From an uncultured Cohaesibacter sp. (GTDB lineage: Bacteria; Pseudomonadota; Alphaproteobacteria; Rhizobiales; Cohaesibacteraceae), in contig NZ_OY762934.1 of NCBI RefSeq assembly GCF_963667045.1, forward strand, positions 2,287,501 to 2,351,500: a stretch of DNA of 64,000 nucleotides, in the 5' to 3' direction. Below the pieces are notes generated by a model that was not told where the DNA came from, did no database searches, and saw nothing but the letters and a program-made list of their open reading frames with translations. Below are positions 1 through 8,626 of the stretch, piece after piece (position 1 is the first letter of the stretch; each line of letters begins with the position of its first letter). A program made the translations under genes and the position numbers.

Positions 1-330
1 CTGAGCTTTCCCATCCTGAAGTGTCGTGGTGTCGCCAAAGACAGAAACCGTTTTTCCGATATAGCCAAGACCGTTGGCAGCGATCATCGTGTCCAGAGAC
101 GAAACGACGGTTTTCAGATTCTTCGCATTCTCCACCTGCTGGTCGTAGGTCGACAGCTGAACCATCTGATTGAGAAAGTCGGTCGTATCGGTGGGATCTG
201 TCGGGTTCTGGTTCTGGAGCTGCGCGACCATGAGCTGCAAGAACTGCGATGTATCCAACCCAAGCCCTTTGCTGGCAGGCGCCGCAGTTTCAGAACTTGC
301 TGTAGAAGAGGCCAGTGCAGAGACAGTCAT
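1..330 (-). CDS. flgD: Flagellar hook-capping protein FlgD, first copy (3' part outside the window)
   Basis: Hook-cap scaffold needed for hook polymerisation, exported through the flagellar channel. The first 110 residues are visible: a short Ser/Ala/Thr-rich leader, then the FlgD signature FLQLMVAQLQNQNPTDPTD and a helical stretch ending near GYIGKTVSVFG; the rest runs off the left edge. The ATG at 328-330 gives a typical FlgD N-terminus, but no good ribosome site precedes it; in-frame GTG (358-360) and ATG (400-402) codons lie upstream, so the start is uncertain. It is the last visible gene of a minus-strand filament cluster with fliD and fliS. A second, different flgD lies at 58831-59250, which argues for two flagellar systems. 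Confidence 0.85.
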   Translation of the reverse strand, partial: MTVSALASSTASSETAAPASKGLGLDTSQFLQLMVAQLQNQNPTDPTDTTDFLNQMVQLSTYDQQVENAKNLKTVVSSLDTMIAANGLGYIGKTVSVFGDTTTLQDGKAQ

Positions 331-745
331 GGCTTTAGCTCGCGCGTTTCCAGAGAACACGAGATCAAGGCGCGCATTCCGCGCAATGCCTTCATCCCTC
401 ATATTTCTGAAACGGAGTAGCCAGATAAATCAGGCGAAGTTTTTTTAATTTTTATTTAGGAAAATTTTGCCCAATACTTATTTCCCCTAGGAACAATTTG
501 CCTATCTATGTAATTTTGAATTTTTACTTAAATATTATTAAATATAATTTTTCCGTTTTACACACAGACATCGACACAAATACAATATAAAGCCAAATCA
601 AGCCGGTTCTTCAGCAATTCAACAACAAAGACAATTGATGGATATTTTGCAAAAGGCAACCCGTCCATTACCCAGATCCAGCGATCCCTGACATATCAGG
701 ATGATCAGCCACATGGCCGCCTTCAGCAACCTGTGAGCTTCTGAT
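331..745. other. Gene-free gap between flgD and the small ECF-associated gene
   Basis: About 415 bases with no convincing gene on either strand. The part from about 435 to 600 is strongly A+T-rich and could hold a promoter for the flgD transcript, but no clear -35/-10 pair was recognised. The flagellin-type promoter element found upstream of the three flagellin genes was not seen here. Confidence 0.5.
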
Positions 746-991
746 CTATTCCTTGATCTTGGACATGATGCGATTGACAAGCGAGGCTGGCGCTTTGGGG
801 GCTGGGGCAGCCTTGGCCAGTTTTGACAAGCTCGCGGCGAAGCGCAAGCTCAGTTGCGCCTCTTCCGATTGGTCCAGAAGAGCAAGAGCCAGGCTCGATT
901 GCTCTTCCGGCCATTGGGTTAGATCCGGGCCATATTGATCCAGCAGCTCCTCGAAGCGCTCAATCGACATATACCCTTCGGACTTGGCCAT
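746..991 (-). CDS. Small YGxDxxxWP-motif protein, possible ECF sigma partner
   Basis: An 81-residue cytosolic, mostly helical protein without a membrane segment. It carries the sequence FEELLDQYGPDLTQWPEEQ near residues 12-30. Short alphaproteobacterial proteins with this YGxDxxxWP motif are commonly encoded directly after RpoE-like ECF sigma genes and have been suspected to act with them; that is recalled family knowledge, not proven function. Here an ECF sigma gene lies at 8627-9283, with the flagellin, fliD and fliS genes in between. AGGG six bases before the ATG at 989-991 supports this start. The function is unknown; anti-sigma or co-regulator is inference. Confidence 0.6.
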   Translation of the reverse strand: MAKSEGYMSIERFEELLDQYGPDLTQWPEEQSSLALALLDQSEEAQLSLRFAASLSKLAKAAPAPKAPASLVNRIMSKIKE

Positions 992-1045
992 GATCGCCCT
1001 ATCATTGACTGGACCACCATGCCTTCAGGCCTGACTATCCAGATG

Positions 1046-1498
1046 CTATCCCGCTTCAGCGGCAATCTGTTCAGTCCCCTGATCTAAAATCCCACCGATA
1101 ACAGTGTCAATGCTTCGTTGCTGCATTCTTGCCATTTCTGCCCATGCATTACGCAATTCCAGGATACCGCTCGCCAAAGTCGCATATCTTTGAATTGCAT
1201 CATCCCGTCCATAAGCATTGTGCAGGGCGAAGATATTGCTGGTATACATGTCGATGAACTGCTGCCCCATTTGCGGATCCGGCTCAAGGCGAACATTCTG
1301 CCGCAGCCCGCTCAGGATCTTTGAGGCATGCACCACGCGACCAAAGGCGCTCTCGAATTCCTTGCGCTTGAGATAATAGGCAGTCAACACGATGGCGTTG
1401 ACAGCTTCATCAAGCAGCATAGCAACCGCCTTCACGGGTGAAACAGCCGTGTTTGCCGTTCTGTATGCGCTAATGGCGCGACTTTGCGCATAACTCAT
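1046..1498 (-). CDS. fliS: Flagellin export chaperone FliS
   Basis: Cytosolic chaperone that binds the C-terminal helix of flagellin and keeps it unfolded for export. The 150-residue all-helical protein starts MSYAQSRAISAYR, with the family's Y-x-x-x-x-x-x-x-Y start region, and has VKAVAMLLDEAVNAI (the usual LI-x-ML-Y/D-G position) around residues 23-37. The start at 1496-1498 is preferred over a longer reading because GGAG inside the end of fliD stands about eight bases before it, and it lies one base after the fliD stop, so the two genes are translationally linked. FliS is typical of enteric-type flagella and unusual in rhizobial loci. Confidence 0.85.
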   Translation of the reverse strand: MSYAQSRAISAYRTANTAVSPVKAVAMLLDEAVNAIVLTAYYLKRKEFESAFGRVVHASKILSGLRQNVRLEPDPQMGQQFIDMYTSNIFALHNAYGRDDAIQRYATLASGILELRNAWAEMARMQQRSIDTVIGGILDQGTEQIAAEAG

Positions 1499-1499
1499 A

Positions 1500-3258
1500 T
1501 TATTTGTCTCCAGAGTTGAGAATTGCGTCCAGATAGTCCAGCGAGCTCTGAGCCTGCTCAATCGCGGCTTGGTAGGACGAATAGAGGGTCGTTAGACGCG
1601 CTTCATAGGCATCCACGGTTTTCATGAAGTCCTTGTATTCGGTTTCGTAATCTTCATTCTGCTCTTTTAGCGAGGCAATCTTTTCCGTCAGAAGCCCGGT
1701 GTCTTCATCTGTATAGGTGGTCAGAGTCTGAAAGAGCCGCTCGGCAAGGCCAGTAGAGCTGGTAAATTGGATGGTGGCGTCTTGGTCACCTGTGTAGACG
1801 AATGTAATGCCTTCGTATTCGGTCCCCTCAACGCCAATAATGCGCGATCCGTCGACTTCAAACAGCCCAGAACTACCGCCCACGGTGACCCCGGTCATGC
1901 TCCCGTTTTCATCAACGGTAATGTCCAGATCCAGATCCGCAGGCATGTTTGCGTTGCGGCGCAAAACGACAAGGTCAGAAGAACTGGTTTCATACTGGAA
2001 ATTGAGAACATCCTCGATCTGATCGATATTGTTCAACAAGGCATCGTTGAAATCGGTTTCATTCAGCTCAAGGTAATTATTCTCATCATAGGTGAGACCC
2101 AGAAGGGCCATGCTTTCGCTGTCAATGACCGTCGACAGGGCGTTCGCAACCTGACTGTTGGCACTCCGCAGCATATTGTCGCCAAACAGGATCGCGTCAC
2201 TTGAAACGGACCCGCTCGCATCAATCGCCTGTTGCTCGATCGCCCATTTACGATAGGCGTTGTAAGTATCAACCAGAGAGACCACTGAATTCTTGATGTC
2301 CGAGAGAGACTGGCCGATCTCGACTGCGATGGATTCTCCAGGGCCCGTCGTCTGATAAAGGGAGAAGGTAATGCCTTTAATGACGTCGTCCACGGTGTTG
2401 GTTTCGCGCTGCACCTGCACGCCATCAACAGAGAAAATTGCCACCTGAGAGGACTGAATCTCGTTCACGTAGGCACCGCCACTGTCCTGGATTCCCAGTT
2501 CCTGCCCGATGTCATCTCCGTCAAGCGATGTCATGACAACATCAGCACCGGTTTTGCCCGTCAGAACCAGACGGTAGTCCCCCGTATCGACGGCCACAAC
2601 GGTGGCTGTCACGCCGGTGTAATTGGTCTTTGTATTGATCTCGCTGGCGATCCCGACCAAGCTCATGCCGTCCCGGATTTCCACTTGCAGCAGCGTCGGG
2701 TCCGGCTCCTTTTTGTTATTGAGCGGAATATCGGCGCCTTGCATGGAAAGAGAGAGCGTACCCGTATATCCGAGCGCATCATAACTGCTGCTCTGGGAGG
2801 CACTGACAACCTTCTGGGATGTCGCGAGCTGGTCAATCTTCAGCTCATAGGTTTGTATCGCAACGCCTGCCTCAGCGGTCACGACCAGCGAATTACTAGC
2901 GTCCGCACCACCTAACCCTGTCAGATAGGCCTCGCGTTTGGAAAAGATGTCGTCCCGCTCGCTCGGAGATTCCGATGTGCCAGTGATTGTCTCCACAGAA
3001 GTCTGAAGCCCTTCAAAAAGCTCCTGCATCTTTGTGTAGGCTTCTATCTTGGAATCGTTCTTCTGGATTTTGGCGTCAATGCGATCGGCAGGCAGCTTCT
3101 TTTGCAGCACAGCCGCCTCAATCAACGCATCCCAGTCGATTTTGGAATCAGACGAGACATTTGTCGTCGACTTAACCGTCGACTTGCTGGTTGAGCTTGT
3201 CGAAGACGAGGGGGGGGGGCGTCGCCGCACTCGTATCGGTAGAACTAACACTCGTCAT
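1500..3258 (-). CDS. fliD: Filament cap protein FliD (frame interrupted by a C10 run near the 5' end)
   Basis: FliD (HAP2) forms the pentameric cap that folds flagellin at the filament tip. The body (KIDWDALIEAAVLQKKLPADRID onward, about 545 residues) shows FliD N- and C-terminal helical regions and a central beta domain. The best start is the ATG at 3256-3258, with AGGAG eight bases upstream, reading MTSVSSTDTSAATPPP. In this sequence a run of ten C (coding strand; 3210-3219) shifts that frame to a stop at 3172-3174 after 28 codons. The body is open only from a GTG at 3249-3251, which gives an Arg-rich, atypical leader. Nine or twelve C would join the ATG to the body. This is either a phase-variable OFF state or a base-count error. 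It follows flagellin gene 1 and overlaps the fliS signals. Confidence 0.88.
3210..3219. repeat. Homopolymer run of ten G/C inside fliD
   Basis: Ten consecutive G on the plus strand (C on the fliD coding strand) lie about 40 bases after the best fliD start codon. It is by far the longest G or C run noticed in the window. Runs of this length are slippage-prone, and the run sits where one base decides whether the ATG-initiated frame continues into the FliD body. Confidence 0.9.
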
Positions 3259-3280
3259 TCGCCAAACTCCTATCTACATG

Positions 3281-3320
3281 ATACGGACGAGCGCACCCAA
3301 TCAGGCGCACTCGTCCGTAT
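3281..3320 (-). other. Hairpin between flagellin gene 1 and fliD
   Basis: A perfect ten-base stem (atacggacga / tcgtccgtat) with further pairing inside lies between the flagellin stop codon and the fliD ribosome site. On the minus-strand transcript it is not followed by a T run, so it may act as an mRNA-stabilising or processing element rather than a terminator. Read on the plus strand it is followed by tatttttag and could stop transcription entering from that side. Confidence 0.6.
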
Positions 3321-3325
3321 TATTT

Positions 3326-4843
3326 TTAGCGGATCAGGCTGAGCAGGTTCTGCGGCATCTGGTTGGCCTGGGAAGCAGCGGCCACAGCGGCCTGAACCTT
3401 CACAGTAGAAGACGACAGGCTGGCCTGTTCCTTGGCGATATCCACGTCAGCGATGGCAGACTTGGCAGCTTCGAGGTTTTCGACGCTGGTGTCGATCTGG
3501 GCCGAGCGGAACTCGAACCGGGACATGGTGGCACCCATTTCCGCACGGGCATTGGAAATGGTGTCAATGGCGGTATCGAGAACGGAAAGCGCCTTGTCGG
3601 CCCCTTCTTTGGTGGACACGTCCAGATCAGCGATCCCCAGATCCTTGGCGGTCAGGCCTTCGATGGACAGGTTGATGGTATCAGCCGAGGTGGAACCGAC
3701 AACGATATCTGCACCTGTGGTGGCCACTGCCGTGGTGGTGCCATGGGTGGTGCTCGCGGTCAGTCCGAGCGTTGCAAGGCTCAAGCCGCCTTCGGTATCG
3801 AAGTCAGCAAGGGTAACTGTCGCTTTTTCACCTTTGGTGATGCTGGTCAGTTCAATCTGGTTGGTAGTGCTGTTGACGCTTGCAGAAACCGTGTAATTGC
3901 CGGCATCCTTCAGTCCCGAGTTGATCTGGGCAGCCATGTCATCAGCGGTGATGGTCGCACCAGCTTCAGCCGTCAGGGTGACTTTGGTGCCATCAATCGT
4001 GATGGTGCCAGACTGATCTTCCGTACCGGAGTTGGTATAACTGGCGGTTGCGTGAGAGCTCAAGGCTAGGTCCGTGGTGTCAGCCACTTTCAAATTCGTG
4101 GACACATCAAAACCACTGGTACCATCAGCAACATTCAGCGGATTGACTGTGCTGGTAATCGTCAGCTTGCCGGATGCGTCAGCCGACGCAGTAACGCCTT
4201 CAATCTTTGCTTCGTTAATCTTATCGGCAATCTCGCTTGCGGTGACGCTAACACCGCTGTCCAAGTCACTGCTGATCACCACATTTGTACCGTTGATCGT
4301 AATATCGACAACAGTATTGTCTGTACCAGATGTATATCCGGCGTCGGCAGTTGAGGTCACCGTTGCTGTTTTTCCAGCGTGCGCAACAGCTGCGGTTTTG
4401 GTGTCATCAACCGAGAAGTCGCTGGAGCCGTCCAGAAGGCTCTGGCCGTTGTAACGGGTGGATTCGGTGATACCGTCAACTTCGTCCTTGAGCTGGGAAA
4501 ATTCAGCCTGGATGTAGGTACGTTCCTTGTCGGTCACCGTACCGGAAGCCGACTGGGACGCCAGCGTTTTCATACGTTCGACGATGTCGGCGATGTTGGA
4601 TGCGCCACCGTCTGCGGTCTGCAAAACAGAAATACCATGGGAAGCGTTGGTGGATGCCTGTTCCAGCGCGGCAACGTCGGTGCCGATTTTCGTGGAAATG
4701 GCCAGACCGGCAGCATCATCAGATGCCTTGTTGATGTTGGACCCACTGGCCAATTTGGCCAAGGAACTGGATTGTTCCGTTGCGTTTCTGTTCAAGAAAC
4801 GAACAGCGGTGTTTGCAGCCGTATTGGTTGAAATTACTGGCAT
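3326..4843 (-). CDS. Flagellin, lateral-type, copy 1
   Basis: Structural subunit of the filament, 505 residues. The N-terminal D0/D1 part (MPVISTNTAANTAVRFLNRN, then LASGSNINKASDDAAGLAI) and the C-terminal D1/D0 part (RFEFRSAQIDTSVENLEAAKSAI ... ending QNLLSLIR) are classical flagellin helices that pack into the filament core. The middle (about residues 150-370) is the surface-exposed variable region. AGGAG seven bases before the ATG supports the start. A 310-base stretch of the middle is identical to copy 2, while the normally conserved ends differ at many bases. It is followed by fliD and preceded by a candidate ECF promoter. It is unlike the short rhizobial flagellin at 45178. Confidence 0.95.
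   Translation of the reverse strand: MPVISTNTAANTAVRFLNRNATEQSSSLAKLASGSNINKASDDAAGLAISTKIGTDVAALEQASTNASHGISVLQTADGGASNIADIVERMKTLASQSASGTVTDKERTYIQAEFSQLKDEVDGITESTRYNGQSLLDGSSDFSVDDTKTAAVAHAGKTATVTSTADAGYTSGTDNTVVDITINGTNVVISSDLDSGVSVTASEIADKINEAKIEGVTASADASGKLTITSTVNPLNVADGTSGFDVSTNLKVADTTDLALSSHATASYTNSGTEDQSGTITIDGTKVTLTAEAGATITADDMAAQINSGLKDAGNYTVSASVNSTTNQIELTSITKGEKATVTLADFDTEGGLSLATLGLTASTTHGTTTAVATTGADIVVGSTSADTINLSIEGLTAKDLGIADLDVSTKEGADKALSVLDTAIDTISNARAEMGATMSRFEFRSAQIDTSVENLEAAKSAIADVDIAKEQASLSSSTVKVQAAVAAASQANQMPQNLLSLIR
4077..4386. repeat. 310-bp tract identical to 6054-6363
   Basis: Read base by base, this stretch of flagellin copy 1 matches 6054-6363 in copy 2 without a difference, at a constant offset of 1977. 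It covers most of the surface-exposed central domain. The flanking bases on both sides are diverged. The pattern points to recent gene conversion between the two flagellin genes. Confidence 0.93.
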
Positions 4844-4920
4844 AGTCGAACTCCTAAACTAATCGATACCGCCCAGCGAGCTTGTGCAGATTCTTGTTTG
4901 TTCTCGCGTTTCGAATATGT

Positions 4921-4947
4921 AACGGGGCAGGCACGGAAATTCAGGCG
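4921..4947 (-). promoter_or_regulatory. Candidate ECF-type promoter of flagellin copy 1
   Basis: On the minus strand the element runs from CGCC(T)G to CGTT over 27 bases, ending about 78 bases before the start codon. The same CGCC...CGTT frame with the same 27-base length occurs upstream of flagellins 2 and 3, and with 26 bases upstream of the ECF sigma gene. A short GC-rich -35 and a CGTT -10 at about 16 bases is ECF-promoter geometry. The rest of the 4844-5229 leader is A+T-rich and shows nothing else I recognise. Confidence 0.55.
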
Positions 4948-5229
4948 CACTTAATTTCGTAAAATTATCGATGAATTTAACTATAGATAAACATTTTGCA
5001 GATCTTTCTCCTTCCAAATCCTCACAATTGGCCAATTTCTGCCAATTTTCTAATCTTGAAAATCAAAACAACTGCCTCTTCAAAAGTATTCCCTTATTCA
5101 AATGAGCTCAAATATAATTAATGAACTTAAAATACCCCCTTAAGAATCCATAAATCAATTTTAAAACAAGGTAAATACTTCTTTCCATGATTAATATTTC
5201 ATTTACCACATCAGATCCATAAACCAGAA

Positions 5230-5261
5230 AACCCGGCGTTTCGTCAGGGAAACGCCGGGTT
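5230..5261 (-). terminator. Hairpin terminator after flagellin copy 2
   Basis: A perfect 13-base stem (aacccggcgtttc / gaaacgccgggtt) with a six-base loop begins about 40 bases after the flagellin 2 stop codon. On the minus strand it is followed by TTCTGGTTT, a weak T-rich tail. It separates flagellin 2 from flagellin 1, which has its own candidate promoter. Confidence 0.8.
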
Positions 5262-5302
5262 CAAGCGGAAAGGAAATGTCTTCAGGCGAAAGCCCGACCT
5301 GC

Positions 5303-6820
5303 CTACTTCAGCAGGCTGAGCAGGTTCTGTGGCATCTGGTTGGCCTGGGAAGCAGCAGCAACAGCGGCCTGAACCTTCACACTGGAAGAAGACAGGCTGG
5401 CCTGTTCCTTGGCGATATCCACGTCAGCGATGGCAGACTTGGCAGCATCAAGGTTCTCGACACTGGTGTCGATCTGGGCTGAGCGGAACTCGAACCGGGA
5501 CATGGAGGCACCCATTTCAGCACGCGCATTCGAGATCGTCTCAATTGCCGTATCCAGCACAGACAGCGCCTTGTCGGCCCCTTCTTTGGTGGAGACGTTG
5601 AGGTCACCAATCCCAAGAGCTTTGGTGGTCAGGGACTCGATGGAAAGGTTGATGGTATCAGCCGACGTCGACCCGACAACGATTTCTGCACCAGTGGTGC
5701 CAACGGCCGTTGTTGTTCCTTTATACGTTGCCTCTGTCAAGCCGAGCGTTGCAAGGCTCAGCCCGCCAGACGAGTCATAGTCGGAGAGCACAACCGTCGC
5801 ATTGGCGCCCTTGTTCAGACTGGTCAGCTCAATCTGGTTGGTGGTCGAGTTAAGGCTTGCAGATACCGTATAGTTGCCACCATTCGTCAGGGCCTGATTG
5901 ATCTGGTCAACCATGTCCTGAGCCGTGATGGTCGCGCCAGCAGCAGCCGTTATTTCCACCTTGGTACCATCAATCATGATGATGCCAGACTGATCTTCCG
6001 TACCGGAGTTGGTATAGCTGGCAGTTGCGTGAGAGCTCAAGGCTAGGTCCGTAGTGTCAGCCACTTTCAAATTCGTGGACACATCAAAACCACTGGTACC
6101 ATCAGCAACATTCAGCGGATTGACTGTGCTGGTAATCGTCAGCTTGCCGGATGCGTCAGCCGACGCAGTAACGCCTTCAATCTTTGCTTCGTTAATCTTA
6201 TCGGCAATCTCGCTTGCGGTGACGCTAACACCGCTGTCCAAGTCACTGCTGATCACCACATTTGTACCGTTGATCGTAATATCGACAACAGTATTGTCTG
6301 TACCAGATGTATATCCGGCGTCGGCAGTTGAGGTCACCGTTGCTGTTTTTCCAGCGTGCGCAATAGCTGCTGTTTTGATGTCGTCCACGGAGAAGTCGCT
6401 GGAGCCGTCTAGCAGTCCCTGCCCGTTATAACGGGTGGATTCGGTGATGCCGTCGATTTCTTCCTGCAGCTGGGAAAATTCAGCCTGGATGTAGGTACGT
6501 TCCTTGTTGGTCACCGTACCGGACGCCGACTGGGACGCCAGGGTCTTCATACGTTCGACGATGTCGGCGATGTTGGACGCACCACCGTCTGCCGTGTTCA
6601 ACACCGAAACGGCGTGGGAGGCGTTGGTGGATGCCTGTTCCAGTGCAGCCACGTCAGTCGAGATCTTGGTGGAAATAGCCAGGCCGGCAGCATCATCAGA
6701 TGCCTTGTTGATGTTGGACCCACTGGCCAGTTTGGCAAGCGAGTTGGACTGGTCATCGGCGTTTCTATTCAGAAAGCGCACTGCAGTGTTTGCAGCTGTG
6801 TTGGTAGAGATTACTGGCAT
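5303..6820 (-). CDS. Flagellin, lateral-type, copy 2
   Basis: Filament subunit of 505 residues, paralogous to copy 1: the same MPVISTNTAANTAVRFLNRN start, the same LASGSNINKASDDAAGLAI motif and a C-terminus ending QNLLSLLK. Differences from copy 1 concentrate in the second half of the variable region (about residues 275-400) and as many silent changes in the conserved ends. The central tract 6054-6363 is identical to copy 1 at the DNA level. It has its own candidate promoter (6896-6922) and its own terminator (5230-5261), so it is probably a separate transcription unit. Whether both copies enter one filament or alternate is not shown by the sequence. Confidence 0.95.
   Translation of the reverse strand: MPVISTNTAANTAVRFLNRNADDQSNSLAKLASGSNINKASDDAAGLAISTKISTDVAALEQASTNASHAVSVLNTADGGASNIADIVERMKTLASQSASGTVTNKERTYIQAEFSQLQEEIDGITESTRYNGQGLLDGSSDFSVDDIKTAAIAHAGKTATVTSTADAGYTSGTDNTVVDITINGTNVVISSDLDSGVSVTASEIADKINEAKIEGVTASADASGKLTITSTVNPLNVADGTSGFDVSTNLKVADTTDLALSSHATASYTNSGTEDQSGIIMIDGTKVEITAAAGATITAQDMVDQINQALTNGGNYTVSASLNSTTNQIELTSLNKGANATVVLSDYDSSGGLSLATLGLTEATYKGTTTAVGTTGAEIVVGSTSADTINLSIESLTTKALGIGDLNVSTKEGADKALSVLDTAIETISNARAEMGASMSRFEFRSAQIDTSVENLDAAKSAIADVDIAKEQASLSSSSVKVQAAVAAASQANQMPQNLLSLLK
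6054..6363. repeat. 310-bp tract identical to 4077-4386
   Basis: Second member of the identical pair inside the flagellin genes. The first mismatches are a6053/g4076 on one side and t6364/c4387 on the other. Being identical even at synonymous positions, it cannot be explained by protein-level selection alone. Confidence 0.93.
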
Positions 6821-6895
6821 GGTACAATCCTGACTTTAAAAATTGGCTCCACATTACAGTGCCGAAAAGTGCGATATTTCACGCGTTGTTCTTGT

Positions 6896-6922
6896 AACGT
6901 GTCAGGACAGTCAAACCGGGCG
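6896..6922 (-). promoter_or_regulatory. Candidate ECF-type promoter of flagellin copy 2
   Basis: Minus-strand CGCCCGGTTT followed after 13 bases by CGTT, 27 bases in all, about 76 bases before the start codon. It shares CGCCCGGTTT, an internal TCCTGA and the CGTTA end with the element upstream of flagellin 3 at identical spacing. The remaining gap 6923-7284 holds no gene that I can support. Confidence 0.6.
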
Positions 6923-7284
6923 AGAATTATTTTACTTTATTTTTTAACCTTTTAAAGCTTTGTTAACCATAAGGTTTTATCGCGCCACACCGCTTTTATT
7001 AGTAATAAACGCCCGAATTCTGCCTTTTTCTTCCCCCTGCCGCCCATCCGGTAAGGTTAACAATCCATTAACAACCAACCAATACTTAATGAATAAATTC
7101 TTTTCCCGTTTCAAAAAGCATCGCAAAAGGCAAAGGCGACGGATTGATCAACAAAAAACCGTGGGGAGGGCTCCCGACCGCCACAGACCGGCCAAGCCAA
7201 TACGCAAGTCAAAAGAGAAGCCAACCAGACCGCATTGCCACTTGGCTCCGCCTGTCTGACCAGGGCAAAACGGCCAGACCCTGC

Positions 7285-8499
7285 CTACTGCAACAGTTTG
7301 AGCAGATATTGCGGCACCAGATTGGCCTGTGCCACCGCAGCGGCAGCCGCCTTCACCCGCACGGTATCGGAGGACATCCGCGCCATTTCCCGGGCGATGT
7401 CGACATCCATGATGGCGGACTCTGCCGCTTCGAGGCTTTCGATGCTGGTATCGATCTGGCGAGCCCGGAATTCGAACCGCGACATGGTGGCTCCAAGCTC
7501 GGCCCGCATGTCGGCGACCGAACCAATGGCAACATCAAGCAGCGAAAAGGCCTTGCTGGCGCCGCTCCTGGTAGAGAGATCAAGGCCCGAAAGCCCCAGG
7601 GCCTCGGCGGTCAGGGACTGGATGGACAGATTGATGGTATCGCCCCCCTCGGAACCGACCACGACATTTGCGCCAGTGGTCAGAGCGACAATGGAGCTGC
7701 CCTGTTCCCGAACGACAGATCCGGCAGTCAGCCCGACAGAAGCCAGCAAACTGGCGTCTCCGGCAACATCGGTGATTTCGAGCTCGGCGCGTTCGCCGGT
7801 TTCCACCCCGGCCATCACAACGGCGCCACTGGCGTCAACCGACGCAGAAACCGTGTATTGCCCCTGCTCCTGCAAAGATGCGTTAATGGCTGCAGCCAGA
7901 TCATCAGCCGACATCGCGGATGTGTTCGTGCCGTCGCTAAGGCTGGCAATCGTCACCGTTGTACCATTGACCTTGAAGCTGGCCGTCACATCCTCCGTCG
8001 CGGCGGCTGCGCTGTAGCCACCGGCAACACCACTTTCATAAACAGCCGCCGTTTCCACCGTGTCGTCAGAATAGTCGCTGGAGCCATCCAGCAGGCTCAC
8101 CCCGTTATAGCGCGTGCCGGTGCTGATACTGTCAATTTCTTCCAGCAGGGCAGCAAACTCGGTCTGGATATTGCTGCGTTCGTCGTCGCCGATGGTGCCG
8201 GAAGCCGCCTGAGAGGCAAGGCTCTTCATCCGTTCCAGAATTTCCGAGATCGACGCCGCACCGCCATCCGCTGTCTGCAACAGGGCAAGGCTGTTGGATG
8301 CATTGACCGATGCCTGTTCGAGGCTGGCCAAATCCGACGAGATACCCGTCGCGATAGCCAGACCAGCCGGATCATCCGACGCCTTGCTGATCCGCGAACC
8401 GCTGGACAGTTTTGCAATGGAATCCGAGAGCCTGTCCGAGTTCTTGTTCAGATAGCGCACTGCGACTGTCGCGGCGATATTTGTTGAAATAATGGGCAT
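7285..8499 (-). CDS. Flagellin, lateral-type, copy 3 (shorter and divergent)
   Basis: Filament subunit of 404 residues with the same family ends (MPIISTNIAATVAVRYLNKN; LSSGSRISKASDDPAGLAI; C-terminal RFEFRARQIDTSIESLEAAESAI). It is about 100 residues shorter than copies 1 and 2 because the surface domain is reduced. The ATG at 8497-8499 is chosen because AAGGAG stands eight bases upstream; a TTG two codons earlier lacks support. It lacks the 310-bp shared tract. G+C content and codon choice look higher than in copies 1 and 2, so it may be the older resident or a separately acquired gene. It is the flagellin nearest to the ECF sigma gene. Confidence 0.95.
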   Translation of the reverse strand: MPIISTNIAATVAVRYLNKNSDRLSDSIAKLSSGSRISKASDDPAGLAIATGISSDLASLEQASVNASNSLALLQTADGGAASISEILERMKSLASQAASGTIGDDERSNIQTEFAALLEEIDSISTGTRYNGVSLLDGSSDYSDDTVETAAVYESGVAGGYSAAAATEDVTASFKVNGTTVTIASLSDGTNTSAMSADDLAAAINASLQEQGQYTVSASVDASGAVVMAGVETGERAELEITDVAGDASLLASVGLTAGSVVREQGSSIVALTTGANVVVGSEGGDTINLSIQSLTAEALGLSGLDLSTRSGASKAFSLLDVAIGSVADMRAELGATMSRFEFRARQIDTSIESLEAAESAIMDVDIAREMARMSSDTVRVKAAAAAVAQANLVPQYLLKLLQ

Positions 8500-8571
8500 G
8501 CTCAAACTCCTTGTCGCTCAGCGCAACACCTGCATATTCGCATGCATGCATCGCCTGGCATTCCCCCCTCT

Positions 8572-8598
8572 AACGCATCAGGAAAGCAAAACCGGGCG
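8572..8598 (-). promoter_or_regulatory. Candidate ECF-type promoter of flagellin copy 3
   Basis: Minus-strand CGCCCGGTTT, 13 bases, then CGTT: 27 bases in all, ending about 73 bases before the flagellin 3 start. It matches the element upstream of flagellin 2 in both blocks, in spacing and in an internal TCCTGA, while the DNA around it is unrelated. It lies between the ECF sigma stop codon and the flagellin. Confidence 0.6.
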
Positions 8599-8626
8599 AA
8601 ATAAAATCAAAACAGGTGGAGTTTGA

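Noticed and set aside
170-448. Small plus-strand frame near the left edge
   Set aside because: It is antisense to flgD over most of its length, and the translation (FWFWSCATMSCKNCD) has no family features.
4911-4947. Possible sigma-54 promoter upstream of flagellin 1 (CCGTGCCTGCCCC region)
   Set aside because: The GG and GC dinucleotide spacing of sigma-54 promoters is not met, while the same place fits the element shared with flagellins 2 and 3.
7240-7284. Hairpin after flagellin 3 (GTCTGGCC / GGTCAGAC)
   Set aside because: Only eight pairs including a G-T pair and no T run; too weak to call a terminator.
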